A stretch of DNA of 64,000 nucleotides from Oscillospiraceae bacterium (GTDB lineage: Bacteria > Bacillota > Clostridia > Oscillospirales > Oscillospiraceae). The translations under genes and the position numbers were made by a program. The stretch lies in assembly GCA_017439425.1 (NCBI GenBank), contig JAFSJE010000089.1:1-64000 (forward strand), written 5' to 3'. Below the pieces are notes generated by a model that ran no database searches, was not told the DNA's origin, and saw nothing but the letters and a program-made list of their open reading frames with translations. This document shows, piece by piece, positions 24,926-33,947 of this stretch (positions within the stretch are counted from its first letter, which is position 1; each line of letters opens with the position of its first letter).

Positions 24926-26103
24926 ATATAAAACCCATCGCAATTTTCGCTTGGAAGTATGGTTTTCTCTGTAATTTTCTCAAAATCCCCGTGATTTTCG
25001 AGGAATTTATTCACTACCTCGCCGTTTTCCCTTGAGAGGACAGTGCAGGTGGAGTAAATAAGCGCGCCGCCGTTTCTGACCGCCTCGGACTGCGCCGAAA
25101 GTATCCTTAATTGCACCTCCGGCAGTCTCGCAAGCTCGCTCTCGGGCTTGTAGCGTATCTCCGGCTTCTTCGCGATCACGCCCATTCCGGAGCAGGGCAC
25201 ATCGCAGATTACGACGTCGCATTTCTCTCTCAGCCTCTCGTCCGGCTTCGAGGCGTCAAAGGCTTCGGTCTCGATAATATCTATCCCGAGCCGCTCTGCG
25301 CCGCTCTTAATAAGACGAAGCTTCTTTTCGTGAATGTCGCGGGAGTATATTTTGCCCGCGTTTTTCATAAGTCCCGCGCAGGCAAAGCTCTTTCCGCCCG
25401 GCGCGGCGCACGCGTCGAGCACCGTATCGCCCGGTTTGGGGTCTGCCTCCGCCGCGGCAAGGTACGCGCTCATATCCTGCGCATAGACCGCGCCAAGCCT
25501 GAACGCCTCAAGGCTCTCGACCGAGCCGGAGTACAGGTACGCGTTATTGAGCTCCGGATGGCGCTCCAGTGCGGACAGATCAGCGCTTCTCAGCGGGTTT
25601 GCAATCAGCGTTGTTTTTCTCGGCTGGTTGTCATAATACAGTATTCTTTCCGCTTTTTCCTCGCCGTATTCGCGGGTGAGTTCATCGACGAGCCAGCGCG
25701 GATGACTGTATTTTATGCTCAGATCGTCGGTTTTCCCGGCTTTTAAGTTTCTCAAAACAGCGTTTACAAGTCCCGATGCATTCTTCGAGTGCTGTTTACA
25801 TAATTTTACGCTTTCATCCACCGCCGCGCTCTTCGGAACGCGCGTGAGGAAGAGTATCTGGTATGCGCCGACGCGCAGGATCTCCGCAACGCTCGGCTCA
25901 AGCCGGCTAATTTTTCGCCCTGCCGCCGCCTCGATGCAGTAATCGAGGTAGTATTCATTCTGCAGAACTCCGAGTACGATATTCGTCGCAAGCGCTAAAT
26001 CCTTTTCAGAGGTGTCGGCGCCGGAGACTACCATCTCCGGCCTTGCGCCGCGCCTGCGATAGGCTAAAAGCGCCTCGAGCGCCGCCTCTCTAGCGTTCAG
26101 CAT
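24898..26103 (-). CDS. rsmB: 16S rRNA m5C967 methyltransferase RsmB
   Basis: 401 residues. An N-terminal NusB-like RNA-binding domain (about 1-135) precedes the Rossmann methyltransferase with DACAAPGGKS, the DVPCSGMG motif and the catalytic YSTCTV cysteine. It modifies C967 of 16S rRNA. It overlaps fmt by 7 bases and rlmN by 28. Confidence 0.96.
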   Translation of the reverse strand: MLNAREAALEALLAYRRRGARPEMVVSGADTSEKDLALATNIVLGVLQNEYYLDYCIEAAAGRKISRLEPSVAEILRVGAYQILFLTRVPKSAAVDESVKLCKQHSKNASGLVNAVLRNLKAGKTDDLSIKYSHPRWLVDELTREYGEEKAERILYYDNQPRKTTLIANPLRSADLSALERHPELNNAYLYSGSVESLEAFRLGAVYAQDMSAYLAAAEADPKPGDTVLDACAAPGGKSFACAGLMKNAGKIYSRDIHEKKLRLIKSGAERLGIDIIETEAFDASKPDERLREKCDVVICDVPCSGMGVIAKKPEIRYKPESELARLPEVQLRILSAQSEAVRNGGALIYSTCTVLSRENGEVVNKFLENHGDFEKITEKTILPSENCDGFYICRMRKKST

Positions 26104-27002
26104 AGCGGGTGACCCCTGAAATAATCGGCGGCTCTCATTCGCTTGCCGCCAGGCGCCTGAATCTCTGTGAAAAGCACCGTTCCTTCGCCCGCGGGCATCA
26201 GGAGTCCCTTCTTAGTAACAGTCGGCTTCTTTGCGCTCTCAGCCGAAACCTCAGCGCAGTAAGCCTTTATTCTCTGCCCGTTCAGCTCAAACTCCGCAAC
26301 CGGCCACGGGTTAAGCCCCAGCACCTTTGAAACGATGCTCTGAGCCGGGTCGGAGAAATCTATCTTCGCCTGCTCCTTCGTAAGCGGAGGAGCAAAGGTC
26401 GCCTTTTTATGATCCTGCGGCACTCTCGTCGCCGTTCCGGCTGCAAGAGCGTGGACTGTCTCGGTAAGAAGCTCAGCTCCGATGGGCGCAAGACGCTCGA
26501 ACAGCTCTCCCGCGGTCTCGCCCGGAAGTATCTCAGTTCTCTTCTCGGCGATCATATCTCCGGCGTCGAGCTCGGACGCCATGAACATCGCCGTAACGCC
26601 GGTTTCGCGTTCGCCGTTTATGACCGCCCACTGGATGGGAGCGGCGCCGCGGTACTTCGGAAGCAGCGAGCCGTGGATATTGATCGAGCCGAGGCGCGGG
26701 TAAGCGAGAATATCGTCCGGCAGTATGCGCCCGTAGGCGACGACTGCAATAAGATCCGGCGCGCACTCCTTTATAATATCGAGCGCGGTGCCGTCGCGCA
26801 GCTTTTTCGGCTGCCATACGGGTATATTATGCTCAAGGCAGAGCTTTTTTACCGGCGGCGCCTCGAGAATTTGCTTTCTTCCGACGGGCTTATCCGGCTG
26901 CGTGAACGCGCCGACGACCTCGATTCCACTATCCTCTATAAGCGCCTTAAGGGATGCCGCCGCAAAGTCCGGCGTACCCATGAAAAATACCTTAGTCTTC
27001 AT
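26097..27002 (-). CDS. fmt: Methionyl-tRNA formyltransferase
   Basis: 301 residues. The start FMGTPDFAAASL and the catalytic HGSLLPKYRGAAPIQW segment (Asn-Ile-His-Gly) are diagnostic. It formylates initiator Met-tRNA using 10-formyl-THF. ATG at 27002 lies within the last codons of def (11-base overlap), giving the classical def-fmt pair. Confidence 0.97.
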   Translation of the reverse strand: MKTKVFFMGTPDFAAASLKALIEDSGIEVVGAFTQPDKPVGRKQILEAPPVKKLCLEHNIPVWQPKKLRDGTALDIIKECAPDLIAVVAYGRILPDDILAYPRLGSINIHGSLLPKYRGAAPIQWAVINGERETGVTAMFMASELDAGDMIAEKRTEILPGETAGELFERLAPIGAELLTETVHALAAGTATRVPQDHKKATFAPPLTKEQAKIDFSDPAQSIVSKVLGLNPWPVAEFELNGQRIKAYCAEVSAESAKKPTVTKKGLLMPAGEGTVLFTEIQAPGGKRMRAADYFRGHPLC

Positions 27003-27507
27003 CTTTTCTTCCGTAATATTCTTCAAGCTCCTCATCGGAGAGTATCTTCTCGCTTCTCTCGGTGAAGAGATGACCGTCGAGGTGATCGATCTCGTGGCAG
27101 AAGCAGCGGGCGGTGAGTCCCGTACCCTCAGCTTCAAACCAGTTGCCGAAGCGATCCTGTGCCCTGACCTTGACGTGATTCGGGCGCTCCACAAGTCCGT
27201 ACACGCCGGGTACGGAGAGGCAGCCCTCCGGTCCCCTCTGCTCGCCGTCAGATTCAATGATTTCGGGGTTTATGAGCTCGATTATCTGCTCCTCCGGCTC
27301 TTTGTCCTCAAGTGAAGTGTCCATGACTATAACAGCTCGGCGAAGAACACCGACCTGCGGTGCGGCGAGACCGACTCCGTCAGCCTCAAGAAGCGTCTCG
27401 CGCATATCGTCCAGCAGAATATGGAGCCTGTCGTTGAAATCTGTCACCGGGCGGCTCTTTTTAAGAAGGAGAGCGTCGCCCTCCTCGCGGATCTTGCGAA
27501 TTGCCAT
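26992..27507 (-). CDS. def: Peptide deformylase
   Basis: 171 residues with all three family motifs: GVGLAAPQVG, EGCLSVPG and CHEIDHLDG (metal ligands Cys and two His, catalytic Glu). It removes the N-formyl group from new proteins. It follows priA by 10 bases. Confidence 0.97.
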   Translation of the reverse strand: MAIRKIREEGDALLLKKSRPVTDFNDRLHILLDDMRETLLEADGVGLAAPQVGVLRRAVIVMDTSLEDKEPEEQIIELINPEIIESDGEQRGPEGCLSVPGVYGLVERPNHVKVRAQDRFGNWFEAEGTGLTARCFCHEIDHLDGHLFTERSEKILSDEELEEYYGRKDED

Positions 27508-27517
27508 ATCTTACTCC

Positions 27518-29761
27518 TTATTGCATCGGGTCCGAATCCGCAAACGCGGTCAGACCCCTGTATTTTTTATCCAGAGAAAACTCCCGCAGAACATGTCCGA
27601 CCGCGTCGCGGGTCTTTCTGTTGTTCTCACCCGCAACCAGAAGTCGGTAGCGGTAGCGGTTATTTACCTTTACTATCCCCGCAGGGCTCGGGCCGAGAAT
27701 ATCGTAGCCCTCACCGAGGTAGTGGCGCAGAGATTCGAGAATATTGAGAATGCCCGAGAGCACCTCGTTCTCCTTTATTCCCGAGACCGTAACGCTTATA
27801 AGCTCCCTTATGGGCGGCGAAAGCGCGAGCCTTCTGAGCTCTATCTCTCGCTCGTAAAAGCCGATATAATCCTGCTTTGCGGCAAGAGTTATTGTCTCAT
27901 TTTCAGGCGTGAAAGTCTGAATCACGGCCCTTCCGACCTTTCTTCCCCTGCCGGAGCGGCCGACGACCTGCGTCATAAGTGAAAACGCCCTCTCCCGCGC
28001 GCGGTAGTCCGGCGCGTATAGGCTCTGATCGGCGCTCAGCACGCCGACGAGCGTGACGTTTTCAAAGTCAAGTCCCTTCGTGACCATCTGCGTGCCGATC
28101 AGAAACGGCACTCTGTCGCGGCGGAACTCCTCAAGTATCCTTTCGTGACTGCCGGCGCGCATTACGCTATCGGCGTCCATACGGAGGATCTTCGCCTCGG
28201 GGAAAACTCCGAGAAGCTCCTCCTCCGCCCTCTGCGTTCCGGCGCCGACGAATTTCAGCATACCGCCGCACTCGGGGCAGACATTTGTAAATGGCTCAGT
28301 ATGTCCGCAGTAGTGGCACATGAGCCGCTTTTCAACGCTGTGGTACGTCATAGTGACCGAACAGTTCGGGCACCCGAAGCTGTAGCCGCACTCGCCGCAG
28401 ATAACTGCGCCTGACGCGCCGCGGCGGTTTATGAACAGAATAGTCTGCTCGCCGCACGCGAGATTTTTCTCCATCTCCTCGCGGAGAACTCTGCTGAATA
28501 TTCCGCCGTTGCCGGCTCTCAGCTCAGCGCGCATATTCGCGATGAGCACTCTCGGCATCGGCTGCTCGTTATAGCGGTTTTTCAGCTCAAAAAGCGAATA
28601 TTTTCCGCACTTTGCCGCGTACATACTCTCGACTGCCGGCGTAGCCGAGCCGAGAAGCAGCAGCGCGCCGTTCCTGACGCAGCGGTATTTTGCCACGTCG
28701 CGCGCGGAATAGCGCGGGTTCTGCTCGGATTTATAGGTGTGCTCCTGCTCCTCATCGATAACGATGAGTCCGATGTTATCCACCGGTGAGAGCACCGCAG
28801 TTCGCGTTCCGATGACTACGTCGACGTCGCCGGAGCGTATACGCTTCCACTCGTCGTAGCGCTCGCCCATTGAGAGCGAGGAGTGCAGAACGGCGACTCT
28901 TTCGCCGAAATGCGAGGAAAAAATCGCCACAAACTGCGGCGTCAGCGCGATTTCCGGCACAAGGACTATCGCCCGCCTGCCCTTTGAAATCGCGTCCTTA
29001 ACCAAGTTTATGTAAACCGACGTTTTCCCTGAGCCGGTAACTCCGTAGAGAAGAGCGGCCTCTGGCTTTCCTGTACCGATGAGCTTTGAAAGAGAGTCGA
29101 AGACCTCTTTTTGCTCAGGATTCAGAACTATCGGCTCTGCGTCAGCTTCGCACTTCTCAATCGGTCTGCGGAATACCTCACGGTATTCGATGTCGACAAG
29201 CCCAGCTTTATGTAAACTGTTTACCGACTGTGCTCCGGCTCCGGTGTATGCCAGCACCTCCGGCACGGGAGCCTCTCCGATAAGCGCAAGCAGGCTCAGT
29301 ATCTCCGCCTGCTGCGAGGCGCGCGAGCGCCTTTTCTGCTCGGCAAGACCTCTCGCGTCCTCGGCGTCGATTGCAAGAGCGACGTACTTAACGGTCTTGT
29401 CGCGCACTCCGCGCTTGCCGTCCTTTAGCCACATTCCGGTCGGGAGCATCGCCCGCGCCGCCTCGTAGAGCGTGCAGAAAAACCTGTCGCGCATAAAAAG
29501 TGCAAGCTGCAGCTGCTCCTGCGAAAGCACCGGCTCCGGGTCGAGCTGCGCTTCTATCGCTTTCAGCTCCGCTTCCGGCTCCTCTGTGCCGACTGAGAGT
29601 ACTACTCCCTCCGAGCGCTTGTTTCCCCTGCCGAACGGCACGAGTACTCTTACTCCCGGTGAGACTGTCTCAATCAGCTCCTCCGGCACGATATAGCTGT
29701 ACGGCCGGTCGATCGTATAGATCGCCGCGCTGACGGCGACGCGCGCTACGGTGCGCTTCAT
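27518..29761 (-). CDS. priA: Primosomal replication helicase PriA
   Basis: 747 residues. An N-terminal DNA-binding domain, helicase core with GVTGSGKTSVY Walker A and DEEQEH box, and a zinc cluster of paired cysteines (CGECG, CPNC, CHYCG, CPECG) inserted between helicase lobes. It reloads the replisome at stalled forks. It overlaps the rpoZ stop by one base. Confidence 0.96.
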   Translation of the reverse strand: MKRTVARVAVSAAIYTIDRPYSYIVPEELIETVSPGVRVLVPFGRGNKRSEGVVLSVGTEEPEAELKAIEAQLDPEPVLSQEQLQLALFMRDRFFCTLYEAARAMLPTGMWLKDGKRGVRDKTVKYVALAIDAEDARGLAEQKRRSRASQQAEILSLLALIGEAPVPEVLAYTGAGAQSVNSLHKAGLVDIEYREVFRRPIEKCEADAEPIVLNPEQKEVFDSLSKLIGTGKPEAALLYGVTGSGKTSVYINLVKDAISKGRRAIVLVPEIALTPQFVAIFSSHFGERVAVLHSSLSMGERYDEWKRIRSGDVDVVIGTRTAVLSPVDNIGLIVIDEEQEHTYKSEQNPRYSARDVAKYRCVRNGALLLLGSATPAVESMYAAKCGKYSLFELKNRYNEQPMPRVLIANMRAELRAGNGGIFSRVLREEMEKNLACGEQTILFINRRGASGAVICGECGYSFGCPNCSVTMTYHSVEKRLMCHYCGHTEPFTNVCPECGGMLKFVGAGTQRAEEELLGVFPEAKILRMDADSVMRAGSHERILEEFRRDRVPFLIGTQMVTKGLDFENVTLVGVLSADQSLYAPDYRARERAFSLMTQVVGRSGRGRKVGRAVIQTFTPENETITLAAKQDYIGFYEREIELRRLALSPPIRELISVTVSGIKENEVLSGILNILESLRHYLGEGYDILGPSPAGIVKVNNRYRYRLLVAGENNRKTRDAVGHVLREFSLDKKYRGLTAFADSDPMQ

Positions 29762-29958
29762 TACTTATTAATGTGAGCCGTTACCTTTCCGGCGGCGATT
29801 TCGCGGCAAGCGAGAGTCACGGGCTTTTCGTCAAGGATGATGCCGTGATCCTCGGCGTCCTGAGCGATCTCACGGGCGCGCTTTGCGATTACGTTAACAA
29901 GAAGATAGCGGGAATCAACATACTTAAGAAGCTGGGGTACGGTAGGATAGAGTAACAT
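29761..29958 (-). CDS. rpoZ: RNA polymerase omega subunit
   Basis: 65 residues. The segment SRYLLVNVIAKRAREI is the omega signature for folding of beta-prime. Small, as usual in Clostridia. It lies between gmk and priA in the conserved order. Confidence 0.92.
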   Translation of the reverse strand: MLLYPTVPQLLKYVDSRYLLVNVIAKRAREIAQDAEDHGIILDEKPVTLACREIAAGKVTAHINK

Positions 29959-29963
29959 ATCAT

Positions 29964-30530
29964 TTATTTCCTTTCGGTGATTATTTCCATAATTGACTGC
30001 AAAACCGCGGCGGCACGCTCGACAGAGTCGTTAGTTACGACGTAGTCGTATTTATACGCGTCGTTTATCTCCTGCATGGCTCTCTCGAGGCGGCCGGCGA
30101 TCTTCTCCTCGCTCTCGGTGCCTCTGCCGCGCAGGCGCTTTTCAAGCACCTCGAAGGAGGGCGGCTTTATAAAAATGCTGGTGGCGTCGGGCATCTTTGC
30201 CTTTACCTGCGCCGCGCCCTGAACCTCGATATCGAGAACCACATCATAGCCCTCGTTGAGCTTTTCCTCTATCGGCCCGCGCGGCGTGCCGTAGAAGTTG
30301 CCTACAAACTGCGCGTGCTCAAGAAGCTCGTCATGCTCGATCATGCTTAAAAATTTATCCTTCTCGACAAAGAAGTAGTCTACCCCGTTCTCCTCGCCGG
30401 CGCGCGGAGCGCGGGTCGTTGCGGAGACCGAGAACCACATCCTGCCGCGGTTTTTGATAACCTCGTGAAGAACGGTGGATTTGCCGCTTCCGGACGGGCC
30501 GGAGACGATAAAAATCTGTCCTCTCTTCAT
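29964..30530 (-). CDS. gmk: Guanylate kinase
   Basis: 188 residues. P-loop [10 protein letters not shown] at 9-18, then [10 protein letters not shown] and the GMP-binding region. It converts GMP to GDP. Its ATG overlaps remA by 4 bases. Confidence 0.97.
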   Translation of the reverse strand: MKRGQIFIVSGPSGSGKSTVLHEVIKNRGRMWFSVSATTRAPRAGEENGVDYFFVEKDKFLSMIEHDELLEHAQFVGNFYGTPRGPIEEKLNEGYDVVLDIEVQGAAQVKAKMPDATSIFIKPPSFEVLEKRLRGRGTESEEKIAGRLERAMQEINDAYKYDYVVTNDSVERAAAVLQSIMEIITERK

Positions 30531-30796
30531 TCCTCTTCTTCCTCCTCTGGTGCTTTTTCTGTCTTGCCCTCACAGCGGGCGGTAACTGTATCCGGCTGGA
30601 GAGCCGAAAGAATAACGTGACCCGAGTCGGCAACTATTACCGAGCGCGTTTTGCGCCCGTATGTCGCGTCAACGAGGTCACCGCGTTCGCGGGAATCGGA
30701 GATAATGCGCTTTACGGGAGCGGAATCCGGACTGATGACGGCAATTATGCGCTCCCGCGCGACCATATTGCCAAATCCGATATTAATTAGCTTCAT
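30527..30796 (-). CDS. remA: RemA family regulator (DUF370)
   Basis: 89 residues, starting [25 protein letters not shown]... typical of RemA/YlzA. In Bacillus RemA is a ring-forming DNA-binding activator of biofilm-matrix and osmoprotection genes. The C-terminus carries an acidic tail (a run of Glu) not needed for the family fold. It overlaps yicC and gmk by 4 bases each, as in most Firmicutes. Confidence 0.93.
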   Translation of the reverse strand: MKLINIGFGNMVARERIIAVISPDSAPVKRIISDSRERGDLVDATYGRKTRSVIVADSGHVILSALQPDTVTARCEGKTEKAPEEEEEE

Positions 30797-31671
30797 TCGA
30801 TATTCTGGATCTGCTCGCGGATCTTCTCGATCTCGCTCTTGAGATCAACTACGATTCGCGCCATCTCAACGTCGTTGCCCTTGGAGCCGATGGTATTCGC
30901 CTCGCGGTTGAACTCCTGCACGAGAAAGTCGACCTTTCTGCCGATGGGCTCCGCCGCCTCCATGAAGCTTCTGAGCTGGCTTATGTGGCTTGTGAGCCTT
31001 ACGGTCTCCTCGTCCACCGCGGTCTTGTCGGCAAACAGCGCCGCCTCGGTAACTATTCTGCTCTCGTCGACCGTCGCGCCGTCCAGCACCTCTCGCATAC
31101 GCTTGAGGAGCTTCTCACGGTACTCAGCCACGGTTTTCGGGCTGCGCTCAACTGCGAGATTTTTGAGTCTCTCGACCTCGCTGAGATGATTCAGAACGTC
31201 CTCGCGCATCTTCGCGCCCTCGCGGATACGCATGGCGTCGAAGTCGGCTATCGCCTCGGCGAGAATCGCCGATATGTCGCGCCCGAGCTCGTCCATATCC
31301 GTCTCCGCCTTCTGAACGCTGAGCACGTCCTGCATCTTCGCAAGAGAGAGTGCCGTTATATCGTTCGGGATTGAATATTTCTCGCTGAGCCGCTTAACGG
31401 CGTTAACGTAAGCATCCGCAACCGACTCGTTGACGACGATCTCGACATCATCCGCCTCGGAGAAGTCGATAGTCACAAACACATCGACCTTGCCGCGGGA
31501 TATGCTCTTGCCTACCTGTGCCTTAATCATGTCCTCCAGCGCCGTGTAGACTCTGGGTATCCTTACCGAACAGTCGAGAAAGCGGTTATTTACGCTTCTG
31601 AGCTCGACTGTTATTTTCAGCTTTCCGCTGGTTCCCTTTGCCGAGCCGTAGCCCGTCATGGATTTTATCAT
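30793..31671 (-). CDS. YicC/YloC family endoribonuclease
   Basis: 292 residues. [11 protein letters not shown] at the start and the C-terminal DUF1732 stretch ([18 protein letters not shown]) mark the family, which has endoribonuclease activity in studied members. It overlaps the cdaR stop by 4 bases. Confidence 0.93.
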   Translation of the reverse strand: MIKSMTGYGSAKGTSGKLKITVELRSVNNRFLDCSVRIPRVYTALEDMIKAQVGKSISRGKVDVFVTIDFSEADDVEIVVNESVADAYVNAVKRLSEKYSIPNDITALSLAKMQDVLSVQKAETDMDELGRDISAILAEAIADFDAMRIREGAKMREDVLNHLSEVERLKNLAVERSPKTVAEYREKLLKRMREVLDGATVDESRIVTEAALFADKTAVDEETVRLTSHISQLRSFMEAAEPIGRKVDFLVQEFNREANTIGSKGNDVEMARIVVDLKSEIEKIREQIQNIE

Positions 31672-32966
31672 TGGTCTGTCTCCTCACTTGCCGCCGTCGG
31701 GATATATACCTCAACGGTGACCTTGTATTCTCCGATGGCGTCGATATCTTCGCCGCCGTTTATGACTATGCGCGCATTTACGTATTTAACACCGGTGGTG
31801 TTGCCCTGATCGGCGAGGTCTGCGATTATCGTTATGTCGTTTTCGTCGATCCTGTTGAGGCTGAGCTCCTTGCCGCGGAGCAGAATATCGAGCGACTGTG
31901 TGATTATGTTCGCGCCGAAGCCGTCCGCGAGGTTAGTAGCCTCGATTTTCGCAGCGGAGAGACGCTTTGTAGAGAGCCCCGTGACCGACCACGTAACCGT
32001 GGCAGTCGTGGTCTCGGAGAGGTTGTTGCAGCCGTCCGGAATCACTATCGGGAAGGACTCGGTGTTGCCGCCGGAGAGCTTTGTGAGGTTTATCGTGCCG
32101 AGGTTTATGGAATTTACGGTGCTGAGCGCCTCAGGATCGCCGGAGACCTTTATTGTCTGCGGATCGATCGTGATCGTCGTGTTCTCCTCGTTGGCGGAGT
32201 TTCCGTATACCGTTGTGACGGTGATGGGCAGCTCCTTCTCCATAAGCACCGGAAGCGTAACGACAACGCTCTCCTGGCTGAGGATGAAGCCGTCCTCGTC
32301 AAGAACTCTGCCGGAGTCATCCATGAGCTGGATGTCTACCTCCTCGGTGACCGTCTTGTTGAGGTTGTCGCGCTCAATGGAGACCCATGCGTAGCTTATC
32401 TTGCTGACATCCGCCTGAGTGCCGGATACCGTTATCGTATCAACGCTGAGCTCAAGAGGCTGGGCGGCGTAGCCGTCGGCTATCGTCGCGTTGTTCGTTG
32501 CCCTGACCGGCACCGCGCGCGTGACAAGCTGCTCGACCGTAACGGTCACGAAATCGTAGCTTTTCGACGAAGCGGTGATTCCCGCGCTCGAGATGCCATT
32601 GTAATTGAGGCGGTAGCTGAGCTGATACGTTCCGGGGCGCGACTCGTGAACTGTGGTGATAACGCTGAGATCGACCGAGGCGGTGATATCCGCGTCAGTG
32701 AGCCTTGTGAGGTTGTTCCAGCGGCCGGTGAAGGTGATATCGAGACTCTTTGTGTTGATATCAGTAATGGTAAGCTCGTTTTCAAGCAGCACATCCTCTC
32801 CCGTAAAGGAGATCGGGATATTCGTTACTCTCGTGGAGCTTTCAGGGTTTTCTACAAGCGTTATATACAGCCAGAGGGTGATTGCCGCGACGATTGCGAG
32901 CGCTACGTAGGCAACCGTCGACCAGCCGCTCCACGCTTCTTTTTTTTCATTTTTAGTCGGCTGCAT
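31668..32966 (-). CDS. cdaR: CdaR, YbbR-domain regulator of diadenylate cyclase
   Basis: 432 residues. One transmembrane helix near residues 18-38, then an extracellular region with four YbbR-like repeats (about 45-125, 135-215, 220-300, 310-400). It binds CdaA and tunes c-di-AMP synthesis. It shares one base with the cdaA stop (TAATG). No glmM follows, unlike cdaA-cdaR-glmM of Bacillus. Confidence 0.93.
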   Translation of the reverse strand: MQPTKNEKKEAWSGWSTVAYVALAIVAAITLWLYITLVENPESSTRVTNIPISFTGEDVLLENELTITDINTKSLDITFTGRWNNLTRLTDADITASVDLSVITTVHESRPGTYQLSYRLNYNGISSAGITASSKSYDFVTVTVEQLVTRAVPVRATNNATIADGYAAQPLELSVDTITVSGTQADVSKISYAWVSIERDNLNKTVTEEVDIQLMDDSGRVLDEDGFILSQESVVVTLPVLMEKELPITVTTVYGNSANEENTTITIDPQTIKVSGDPEALSTVNSINLGTINLTKLSGGNTESFPIVIPDGCNNLSETTTATVTWSVTGLSTKRLSAAKIEATNLADGFGANIITQSLDILLRGKELSLNRIDENDITIIADLADQGNTTGVKYVNARIVINGGEDIDAIGEYKVTVEVYIPTAASEETDQ

Positions 32967-33841
32967 TACTTTTCACCTGCCTTCGGTGCAAAGAAATCAG
33001 AAATCTTCTGCCAAACGGTCTTTTCCTCGTCCTCAGCGGGCATAAGCTCGTTTCTGAGAACCTTTTCAAGCGATTCAGGCGTAAGGCCGCGCTTAATTAT
33101 GCCCTCGAGAGCGACGGAAATATCACCGGTCTCCTCGGAAACTATGACGACTACGGCGTCACTTCGCTCGCTCATTCCGATACCGGCTCTGTGGCGCATT
33201 CCGAGGGCGCGTGAAATGTTATTGTTGCCGCTGAGCGGAAGCATGCAGGCCGCTCCGGCGATCCTTCCGTCGCGAATTATGACAGCGCCGTCGTGCAGGG
33301 GCGCCTTATTGAAGAACATATTCTTTATAAGCTCTGCCGCGGGAGCGGCGTCGACTATCGTGCCGGTCTTTATGTAGTTATCGAGGTTTATTCCGCGCTC
33401 GAAAACTATGAGAGCGCCGGTGCGCGAGATGCTCATATCGGTGCAGGCGAGAACTGTCTGAGTGATGGCAGTCTCAATGTTCCTCTGTCCCACCTGCCTG
33501 CCGAAAAAGTCTGAAAGCTTTGAGTTGCCCACTTGCTCGAGCATTCTGCGGATCTCGGGCTGAAAGAGGATAACGAGGATAAAGAGGCCCATCTCAAACG
33601 CGCGGTTCAGGAGATAATTCATTACGTTGAGCTGGAATATCCCCGAAAGGAAAAGGGCGACGACAAGGATAACTATGCCCTTCATTACAGCGGTTGCATT
33701 CGTCTTGCGGACAAATTTGATGAGCTGATATATAAGGAACGCCAGAATGGCGATATCGATGATATCAGTTATCTTGATGAGCTGGGCAAACTGGCTGAAA
33801 TAGTTTACCAGCACCTCCCAATAATGCTGAAAAGTCTCCAT
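32966..33841 (-). CDS. cdaA: Diadenylate cyclase CdaA
   Basis: 291 residues. Three membrane helices (about 22-95) precede the DAC domain with the DGA motif (HDGAVII) and RHR motif (MRHRAGIG). It makes c-di-AMP from two ATP, controlling K+ and osmotic balance and linked to wall integrity. First gene of the 14-gene operon; its promoter overlaps the terminator of the upstream unit. Confidence 0.97.
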   Translation of the reverse strand: METFQHYWEVLVNYFSQFAQLIKITDIIDIAILAFLIYQLIKFVRKTNATAVMKGIVILVVALFLSGIFQLNVMNYLLNRAFEMGLFILVILFQPEIRRMLEQVGNSKLSDFFGRQVGQRNIETAITQTVLACTDMSISRTGALIVFERGINLDNYIKTGTIVDAAPAAELIKNMFFNKAPLHDGAVIIRDGRIAGAACMLPLSGNNNISRALGMRHRAGIGMSERSDAVVVIVSEETGDISVALEGIIKRGLTPESLEKVLRNELMPAEDEEKTVWQKISDFFAPKAGEK

Positions 33842-33893
33842 AGTACCCTCCGTACTATTTTAGGGCATACTTATCCCTATTATTCAGAAAAGC

Positions 33894-33922
33894 ATTATAG
33901 CACAAAACTCCCGTTTATGCAA
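33894..33922 (-). promoter_or_regulatory. Promoter of the cdaA-to-rsgA operon
   Basis: Perfect TATAAT (33899-33894), 17-bp spacer, weak TTGCAT (33922-33917). The -35 box lies in the loop and stem of the terminator hairpin at 33904-33932, and the spacer covers the rest of the stem. Confidence 0.7.
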
Positions 33923-33932
33923 CGGGAGTTTT
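33904..33932 (-). terminator. Terminator after aminotransferase gene
   Basis: Perfect 12-bp stem (33904-33915 with 33921-33932) and five-base loop. The 3' arm ends in TTTT on the - strand. On + it is also followed by a T run. It overlaps the cdaA promoter. Confidence 0.8.
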
Positions 33933-33947
33933 GTTTTTTGTAGACTT

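Noticed and set aside
26097..27257. N-terminal extension of Fmt to 386 residues
   Set aside because: The extra residues are read from inside def in another frame; the family start is at 27002.
27518..29761. PriA zinc cysteines as a separate zinc-finger gene
   Set aside because: The cluster lies in frame between helicase motifs as in all PriA proteins.
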